Shown here: piece after piece, positions 1 through 4,815 of the stretch
How positions within the stretch are numbered: the first letter of the stretch is position 1
Layout: every line of letters begins with the position of its first letter
NCBI GenBank assembly: GCA_017501055.1
Contig: JAFVXP010000032.1
Coordinates: 1-13,793, forward strand
Direction of reading: 5' to 3'
From: Clostridia bacterium
GTDB lineage: Bacteria > Bacillota > Clostridia > Oscillospirales > CAG-382
DNA length: 13,793 nucleotides
Notes under the pieces: model-generated
What the model was told of the DNA's origin: nothing
Databases searched by the model: none
Seen by the model: the letters and a program-made list of their open reading frames with translations, nothing else
Program-made: the position numbers and the translations under genes

Positions 1-10
1 TATACCAATA

Positions 11-19
11 TGGGATAAT
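11..19 (+). promoter_or_regulatory. Possible extended -10 promoter of the XRE gene
   Basis: TG-G-GATAAT at 11-19 resembles an extended -10 element about 20 bases before the start codon at 39. A -35 box would lie at or beyond the window edge and cannot be judged, so this is tentative. Confidence 0.35.
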
Positions 20-38
20 AAAATCAAGAGGTGATTTA

Positions 39-245
39 ATGAGATTAAAGGAAATCCGAAAATCCAAAGGTATTTCCCAGCTTAAATTAGCAATAGACCT
101 AAACACAAATCAAAACACGATAAGCCGTTATGAAACGGGCGAACGAGAACCCGGAATAAATGAGCTTATAAAAATCGCAGATTATTTCAATATTTCAATT
201 GATTATCTCCTTGAACGTACCGACAATCCGAATATGCAAAAATAA
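39..245 (+). CDS. Small XRE-family HTH transcriptional regulator
   Basis: This 68-residue protein is almost entirely one Cro/C1-type helix-turn-helix domain. Residues 1-60 match the pattern of the family: LKEIRKSKGISQ at the start, then the recognition region around NTNQNTISRYETGEREP and the closing helices LIKIADYFNISIDYLL. It would bind DNA, probably as a dimer, in the cytoplasm. There is no second domain for ligand sensing or peptidase activity. The start ATG at 39 follows GAGGTG at 29-34. An intrinsic terminator follows immediately, so it is the last gene of its transcript. Nothing upstream is visible, so a partner (toxin, phage or transporter gene) cannot be excluded. Its target is unknown. 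Confidence 0.9.
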   Translation: MRLKEIRKSKGISQLKLAIDLNTNQNTISRYETGEREPGINELIKIADYFNISIDYLLERTDNPNMQK

Positions 246-247
246 AA

Positions 248-274
248 GCCACGATTTTGTTCGTGGCCTTTTTT
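248..274 (+). terminator. Intrinsic terminator after the XRE gene
   Basis: A perfect 7-bp stem, GCCACGA (248-254) with TCGTGGC (261-267), closes a six-base loop and is followed by a run of T residues. It begins three bases after the XRE stop codon. Confidence 0.85.
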
Positions 275-297
275 CGTTTTCACGGTGTAGGTTGGTT

Positions 298-422
298 CAG
301 TATAAGTGTCATTCCGAGTAATCGGAACGATTGCGAGGAATCTCACACAGGAGAAGGTAAAGTTAATGAAGTAAAGCCATAAGAAACAACAGATTGAGAT
401 TCTTCACTGCGTTCAGAATGAC
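298..422. repeat. GTCATTC...GAATGAC palindromic repeat, copy 1
   Basis: The core runs from GTCATTCCGA at 308 to CAGAATGAC ending at 422. Its ends are inverted repeats (GTCATTC with GAATGAC, and GGAATCTC with GAGATTCTTC inside). The left arm carries a small perfect hairpin, TTCCGA-GTAA-TCGGAA (312-327), and the right arm has none. The flank CAGTATAA at 298-305 also precedes copy 2, so the repeat unit seems to include it. There is no reading frame of note. The ends resemble dispersed intergenic palindromes seen in many bacterial genomes. Its mobility and function are unknown. Confidence 0.75.
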
Positions 423-443
423 ACTTCTTTTTCCCATTTCGTC

Positions 444-635
444 CAGTATAACCTGTCATTCCGAATGACATCGGGGTCCCCGAAAACGCTTGCGTTTTTG
501 GGGTGATATAACGAGGAATCTCACATAGGAGAACGTAAAGTTAATGAAGTAAAGCAATAAGAAACAACGAATTGAGATTCTTCACTTTATACCCCGCAAA
601 ATAAATTTTGCGGAGACCCCATCGTTCAGAATGAC
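444..635. repeat. GTCATTC...GAATGAC palindromic repeat, copy 2, with a hairpin in each arm
   Basis: This is a tandem copy of the repeat at 298-422. It has the same flank (CAGTATAA, 444-451) and a nearly identical 70-base centre. Here both arms are enlarged. The left arm contains a hairpin of CCCCGAAAACGC type closing with GCGTTTTTGGGG (478-503). The right arm contains CCGCAAAAT-AA-ATTTTGCGG (about 595-614), flanked by ACCCC and GACCCC. The two inserted hairpins sit at equivalent places in the large inverted repeat, so the whole unit could fold as a cross. Together with copy 1 it fills the 449-base gap between the XRE gene and the next coding region. No gene is seen there. Confidence 0.7.
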
Positions 636-653
636 AACTGTGTTTTACAATAC

Positions 654-686
654 AAAAAAAGAGAGGCTTTAAAAACCTCTCTTTTT
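654..686 (-). terminator. Intrinsic terminator of the oligopeptide-binding protein gene
   Basis: AGAGAGG and CCTCTCT pair around an AT-rich loop (660-682), with an A run at 654-660 that reads as a T run on the minus strand. It sits directly after the stop codon at 695. T residues on the other side could let it work in both directions. Confidence 0.85.
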
Positions 687-694
687 ATTATTAA

Positions 695-2566
695 TTATTT
701 GTTTGTATTGCGCTGATTGTTGAGTTCTTCTTCTTTGGAGTTGATCTCACGCCAATCGTCAAGCTCAAGCTCGGTGAGGTCTATATAACCAAACCAGCTG
801 TCGGTTTCGTAACCGTCGATTTCGCCACTTGCAACGAAGCTTCTCGAATAGAAGAATACCATTGTTGCAGGGCAGAGCTCTTCAACAAGCTTCTTTTCTG
901 CGTTGTGGAGGATTTCTGCTCTCTTTGCACGGTCCTTTTCAGAAACAGCAGATTGGATAAGATTTGAATAATCTGCGTTGTCGATCTTGGTGTAGTGAGG
1001 ATTGAAGGTTTCTTCGGTGGTAGCAACGCTGTTGTCAACAACGATACCCGAACCGCTGAATTCCTTTGCGAAGGGAGCAAGGTAGGAGAATGCGTCAACC
1101 GAGCCGTTAACGATGTTAACGCCGATTACGTCGAAGTCACTTGTCTTAAGTGCGGTGAGATATGCTTCGGGGTTAAGACCGACAAGCTCGGCGTTAATGC
1201 CGATAGCCTTCCAGTTTTCAGCAGCCTTCTTTGCAGCTTCTTCGTAAACGTTTACATAGTTAACTTTTCTGGAATAGGAATTAACGGTGAATTCGTTAAG
1301 AGGAACAAGGTATGCAACCTTGATTGTACCCTTCTTGCCGCCGAGAAGCGATTTTGCCTTTTCAACGTCGGCATTTACATTGTAAAGATTGCCGCCTGCT
1401 TCACGGAAGTCGGACTTTCTGTCGGTATTGAATACACCGGTGGGAACGTAGCCGGTAGCAGGAACTTCGCCGGTTCCGATTGCTTCGGTAATAGCTTTTC
1501 TGTCAAGCGCTGCAGAGAGAGCTTTACGAACGTTAGCATCGGAAAGGAGATCCTTTTCGGTGTTGAAATAGAATGCAAAACCGTTAAGTGTCTGCTGGGT
1601 TTCGATGTCGTCCTGATATTTCTTGAAGGTTTCCTTGTCAAACTTGCCAAGATAGAATACTTCGCCGTTGTCAAAACGGTTTGCCTGGAACTGCTGTTGA
1701 GTCAATCCCTTTTCTTCGGGATAGTATTCGGTCTGACCTTCGTAGTAGAGGCAGGTTATACGGTAAGGATCAACGTATTCGTCAAGGTCGTCCTTTTCGG
1801 GGTTACGCATATAGTATGCGTTACGTTCAAGAACGAGCTTGCAGGCAAATTTACCGCTGAAGTCCTGTTCGCCTTCCTTCTTTTCACGGGGCATATCCAT
1901 TGTCTGAACTCTGAATTTGCCGTTTGCAACCATATCGGTTGCGCTTGCCGCCCAGTCATCACCGTTCTTAGCGCAACGGGTGATTATATCTTCACGAGCG
2001 GGAGCGAGGTGAACGTTTGCAACCTGTTCTGCGAAAAGGTCGCAATCATATTCCTTTTCGAAGGTTACTTCAAGAAGGGTGTTGTCAACTGCCGCAAGAC
2101 CAAGGTCATCGATAGTACCGATACCCGATTTAACGTTTCTTGCGCCCTTTATGCCATAGAGAAGGGAAGCGTAGGGGCTGTCCATTTCGGGAGAGAGGAT
2201 TCTGCTCCACGCATAGATAACGTCGTCTGCGGTAACGGGTCTGTTATCACTCCATGCAGTTTCCTTCAATTTGAAGTACATTTTGTGGAGCTGATAGATC
2301 TCGTCGTATTTATAGTACCATTCGGTAGCGAGAGCAGGCTGAACGTCGCCGTCCTCGTCGATGGTAGTAAGGGGTTCGAAAATCAAAGAAAGAATCTGTT
2401 CAACGTCGCTGTTAAGCTGAACAACGGCAGGGTCGAGCGTGTAGGGATAATCCGAAAGATACATTCGGACGTTTGCACCCTTTTCGCCTTCTTCCAATCC
2501 GCCGCAACCAACAAGTGCGCTCAAACAGAACATGAAGCAAAGTGCGAGACAAAGTATTTTTTTCAT
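695..2566 (-). CDS. Orphan oligopeptide-binding lipoprotein (OppA/DppA-like, SBP family 5)
   Basis: This 623-residue protein is an extracytoplasmic solute-binding protein for peptides or similar ligands. It has a lysine-containing N-terminus, a hydrophobic stretch and a lipobox LVGC with the lipidated cysteine at position 21, so it should be anchored to the outer face of the membrane. Family hallmarks follow in order: YTLDPA near residue 42, SLIFEPL, QPALATEW, and the signature block WSDNRPVTADDVIYAWSRIL around residues 105-125. The start ATG at 2566 has GGAGGT at 2571-2576. It is somewhat longer than typical OppA, ending in a charged tail. No permease or ATPase genes of an Opp/Dpp transporter lie beside it, so it must use a transporter encoded elsewhere or act as a sensor. 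Its substrate cannot be told from the sequence. Confidence 0.93.
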   Translation of the reverse strand: MKKILCLALCFMFCLSALVGCGGLEEGEKGANVRMYLSDYPYTLDPAVVQLNSDVEQILSLIFEPLTTIDEDGDVQPALATEWYYKYDEIYQLHKMYFKLKETAWSDNRPVTADDVIYAWSRILSPEMDSPYASLLYGIKGARNVKSGIGTIDDLGLAAVDNTLLEVTFEKEYDCDLFAEQVANVHLAPAREDIITRCAKNGDDWAASATDMVANGKFRVQTMDMPREKKEGEQDFSGKFACKLVLERNAYYMRNPEKDDLDEYVDPYRITCLYYEGQTEYYPEEKGLTQQQFQANRFDNGEVFYLGKFDKETFKKYQDDIETQQTLNGFAFYFNTEKDLLSDANVRKALSAALDRKAITEAIGTGEVPATGYVPTGVFNTDRKSDFREAGGNLYNVNADVEKAKSLLGGKKGTIKVAYLVPLNEFTVNSYSRKVNYVNVYEEAAKKAAENWKAIGINAELVGLNPEAYLTALKTSDFDVIGVNIVNGSVDAFSYLAPFAKEFSGSGIVVDNSVATTEETFNPHYTKIDNADYSNLIQSAVSEKDRAKRAEILHNAEKKLVEELCPATMVFFYSRSFVASGEIDGYETDSWFGYIDLTELELDDWREINSKEEELNNQRNTNK

Positions 2567-2610
2567 AGTGACCTCCGGACAAAAAGTTCCAGTCTTTATT
2601 GTTACATTAG

Positions 2611-2639
2611 ATTATAACATCTTATTATAAAATAATCAA
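2611..2639 (-). promoter_or_regulatory. Sigma-A promoter of the oligopeptide-binding protein gene
   Basis: On the minus strand TTGATT (2639-2634) and TATAAT (2616-2611) are separated by exactly 17 bases, 45 bases before the start codon. The -10 is a perfect match to consensus. Confidence 0.8.
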
Positions 2640-2653
2640 GTGTGATTTATCTA

Positions 2654-2671
2654 TTTGTGAAAAATCACAAA
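2654..2671. promoter_or_regulatory. Operator-like palindrome upstream of the oligopeptide-binding protein promoter
   Basis: TTTGTGA-AAAA-TCACAAA is a perfect 7-bp inverted repeat with a four-base centre, ending 15 bases upstream of the -35 box. The half-site resembles those of Rex (TTGTGAA) and Crp/Fnr proteins (TGTGA), but the spacing is shorter than either usual site. Partial repeats TGTGATTTAT (2641) and TGTGCGATTTAT (2688) flank it. It could also act as a weak terminator for the gene ending at 2709. Confidence 0.45.
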
Positions 2672-2708
2672 ATCCAAACCTTCTAATTGTGCGATTTATT
2701 TAGTGGGC

Positions 2709-3608
2709 TTAAAACAACCCTTGGCAAAGATGAATGATAATGCCTGATGCACAGGAGATTATATATAACAGCCCGACGGCAAGAAGATTCTCCTTAATGC
2801 CCTTGTTTACACGGAAAAGGACAAGAAGTCCAACACCCGCACTTGTGCAAAGACCTGCAAAAACCGAGCCCAGGCTTATCGCTCCCTCAACAAACATACC
2901 TGCCAAAATAACCGAAGGGGCGCAGTTTGGAATAAGTCCGATCAACGCCGTCAAGAACGGTTGGAAAATGCTGTCGGTGAGCATAAATCCGCCAATTTTG
3001 TCCTCGCCGACAAATTCTATGGCGAACGTCAGTAAAAACGTTGCAACAAAAAGGAAAGCAAAGACCGAAGCAGTACGCCTTACGGTACATAAAATAATTG
3101 CACGCCAATCGGTATGACTGCAGCAATGCTCTTCGCCGATGATTTCTTCGTCCTCGCAGGAATCATCGTGGTGGTGGCAATGGTGGCAATCGTCGGCGAT
3201 TATCTTTTTCTTTCCGACAAAAAAGTCAATCGCATAGCCTGCAATAACCGCAACGACGAGCTTCAAGCCCATAATTATCAAAAGCTCTTTGTAATGTGAA
3301 GGACTTGCAAGCATAATAAGCAATGCTTCGTCGGAGGTGGAAAGGAAGATCGCAATAAGCGTTCCGAGGGTTATAATACGCTTTGCGAAAAAGTTTGCGC
3401 CGATAACCGAGAAACCGCATTGAGGTATCAACCCAAGCAATGCACCCGTAATAGGACCACTTTTTTCTGCTTTTTCAATAGCTTTTGCGCTTTTTTGCTC
3501 GATGCGTGCTTCTGTAAATTCAAGAAAAAGAAACGCCAAGAGCAGGAAGGGGAGCATCTTTAATGAATCAAAGAAAGAATGCTCGAGCGCATGTAAAAAT
3601 TCGTGCAT
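2709..3608 (-). CDS. Putative polytopic heavy-metal/manganese exporter (ArsP_2-like)
   Basis: This 299-residue integral membrane protein has about eight to ten hydrophobic segments. Two related halves are visible. GLIPQCGFSVIGANFF (from residue 59) and GLIPNCAPSVILAGMF (from residue 224) are each followed by a similar stretch ending LGTLIA or LGSVFA, as in internally duplicated transporters. Between the halves is a soluble loop rich in His, Cys, Asp and Glu (DDCHHCHHHDD at 139-149, then HCCSH at 161-165), a likely metal-binding segment. The GLIPQCG/STSDEA pattern recalls the family described as putative ten-helix heavy-metal exporters (ArsP_2) or putative manganese transporters. The metal is not proven. 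The ATG at 3608 is preferred over the in-frame TTG at 3653 because AAGGA lies before it and because the promoter starts transcription near 3652. Confidence 0.8.
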   Translation of the reverse strand: MHEFLHALEHSFFDSLKMLPFLLLAFLFLEFTEARIEQKSAKAIEKAEKSGPITGALLGLIPQCGFSVIGANFFAKRIITLGTLIAIFLSTSDEALLIMLASPSHYKELLIIMGLKLVVAVIAGYAIDFFVGKKKIIADDCHHCHHHDDSCEDEEIIGEEHCCSHTDWRAIILCTVRRTASVFAFLFVATFLLTFAIEFVGEDKIGGFMLTDSIFQPFLTALIGLIPNCAPSVILAGMFVEGAISLGSVFAGLCTSAGVGLLVLFRVNKGIKENLLAVGLLYIISCASGIIIHLCQGLF

Positions 3609-3658
3609 AATAAAAATCCTTATAAGACGGAGAAATATTCCGAAAATATACAAAATAA

Positions 3659-3686
3659 ATTATACAGCAAAGCGGTTGTTTGTCAA
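3659..3686 (-). promoter_or_regulatory. Consensus sigma-A promoter of the metal exporter gene
   Basis: On the minus strand TTGACA (3686-3681) and TATAAT (3664-3659) both match consensus perfectly, with a 16-base spacer. Transcription would begin near 3652, giving a leader of about 43 bases. That is too short for a known metal riboswitch. Confidence 0.8.
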
Positions 3687-3719
3687 GAATTTTTTAAGAA
3701 ACACAAAATAATTAAACTC

Positions 3720-3748
3720 TTGATATAATAGATAAAATATGATAAGAT
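3720..3748 (+). promoter_or_regulatory. Probable promoter of the membrane-anchored protein gene
   Basis: TTGATA (3720-3725) and TAAGAT (3743-3748) are spaced by 17 bases, 32 bases before the start codon at 3781. The region is very AT-rich, so chance matches are possible. Confidence 0.5.
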
Positions 3749-3780
3749 GTATGAAATAAAATGCATTTCGGAGATGTGTT

Positions 3781-4461
3781 ATGGAAACGAAAACAAAAAT
3801 GAATGCTCGTGAATGGATGGAAAATCTGTGGTATCACTATAAATGGCTTATAATTTTCGGGGGATTGATATTGGCTTTCCTCATAATAAGCCTGTTCCAG
3901 CATTTCGGCTCGAAGGATCCCGACGTTAATATCCTTCACGTCGGACCGATGTATATCTCGCCCGAATCGGCAGAAACCTTAAAGGGAAGTGTTGCAACTC
4001 TGTCGGAGGACTATAACGATGACGGAGATATAAACGTTGCCCTTCTCGATATAACCGTCAATAAGTTCGGTAATGAGGAAGAGGGAATCGACCCGATGAA
4101 TTACGACCAGAACAATAACGGATTAAAACGGTTCCAAACCGAAGTCCGTGCGGGCGATGCGGTCATCTATTTGCTTGACGAAGAGTTTTTCAATATATGT
4201 ATGGAAGAAAACCTTCTTTCTCCCTTGAAGGACGTTGTTTCGGAAGAAATACTTCCCGAAAATACGGTGAAGGGATACGGTGTGAAGATCAGCGACCTTG
4301 ATGCTTATAAATTAAGCGGACTCTCTAACGTTCCGAACACGGCAATACTTTGTCTTCGCCGTTCGCCCGAGCTCGACCCGATAAAATACGGCAGAACCGT
4401 CGAGGTTTGGGAAGGCAACCGCAAGACTTTTGAAAATATATTGAAATATAAGGCGAAATAA
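3781..4461 (+). CDS. Membrane-anchored protein of unknown function
   Basis: I do not recognise this 226-residue protein. A charged N-terminus carrying a Trp/Tyr-rich patch (WMENLWYHYKW, 12-22) leads into one membrane segment at about 22-42 (WLIIFGGLILAFLIISLF). There is no lipobox or clear cleavage site, so it is probably anchored with its acidic C-terminal domain outside the cell. That domain has alternating hydrophobic strands and short helices (for example INVALLDITVNKF, AVIYLLDEEFFNIC), loosely like one lobe of a solute-binding protein, but no motif is decisive. The start ATG follows GGAGA at 3770-3774. Its stop codon directly abuts the foldback element at 4462, which would act as its 3' end. 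The divergent metal exporter gene lies upstream with separate promoters. Confidence 0.85.
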   Translation: METKTKMNAREWMENLWYHYKWLIIFGGLILAFLIISLFQHFGSKDPDVNILHVGPMYISPESAETLKGSVATLSEDYNDDGDINVALLDITVNKFGNEEEGIDPMNYDQNNNGLKRFQTEVRAGDAVIYLLDEEFFNICMEENLLSPLKDVVSEEILPENTVKGYGVKISDLDAYKLSGLSNVPNTAILCLRRSPELDPIKYGRTVEVWEGNRKTFENILKYKAK

Positions 4462-4739
4462 ATAGCCGAAAAGAGTTGAACTCAATTCGGTTTGAAATGT
4501 TATTTTTTATTATAGCTTCGCAAAACTCGCTTGGAATATCGACGTATTCCTTCGCTCGTTTTTCTCGCTCTAATGAAAAAATCCCTATTTCAAACTTGCT
4601 TTGCAACCAAAAAGGGAAGATTTTTGAGAAAAAACGAAGCTGAAGAGCGAAGATATACGAGCGTATATCAAGCGATGAAGTGATGTTTTAGCCGAAAATA
4701 GCCCTTTTGGGCGATTTTAGTTCAATTCTTTTCGGCTAT
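4462..4739. repeat. 278-bp foldback (MITE-like) element with terminal inverted repeats
   Basis: The ends are inverted repeats matching at 20 of 21 bases: ATAGCCGAAAAGAGTTGAAC at the left, and the complement of GTTCAATTCTTTTCGGCTAT at the right. Further in, the arms stay related (TCGCTTG...CTTCGCTC...TTTTTCTC on the left matches the complement of the right). Each arm holds a small hairpin at the same place: GGAATA...TATTCC (4533-4550) and GATATAC-GAGC-GTATATC (4652-4669). No protein is encoded. The right end alone forms a hairpin (TAGCCGAAAA with TTTTCGGCTA) that could stop transcription from the gene ending at 4461. It accounts for most of the gap between 4461 and 4816. No unambiguous target-site duplication is visible. 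Confidence 0.75.
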
Positions 4740-4752
4740 AGTAAAATTTCTA

Positions 4753-4781
4753 TTGCAAAACGGTATAATTTGTGGTAGAAT
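4753..4781 (+). promoter_or_regulatory. Probable promoter of the LRR protein gene
   Basis: TTGCAA (4753-4758) and TAGAAT (4776-4781) are spaced by 17 bases, 34 bases before the start codon. A perfect TATAAT at 4764-4769 lies between them but lacks a -35 partner. Confidence 0.5.
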
Positions 4782-4815
4782 AACTCGATTGAAAATTTTT
4801 TCGGAGGATTTTAAA

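Noticed and set aside
298..635. Two tandem repeats considered as a CRISPR remnant
   Set aside because: Only two long copies exist. They are palindromic over their whole length, there is no unique spacer, and no cas gene is nearby.
995..2617. 540-codon open frame on the plus strand opposite the oligopeptide-binding gene
   Set aside because: The minus-strand frame has a signal peptide, lipobox, family motifs, promoter and ribosome binding site. The plus frame reads as Cys/Phe/Val-rich antisense and arises from codon bias.
3652..3780. Search for a manganese riboswitch before the metal exporter
   Set aside because: The promoter leaves only about 43 bases of leader, too short for such a structure.
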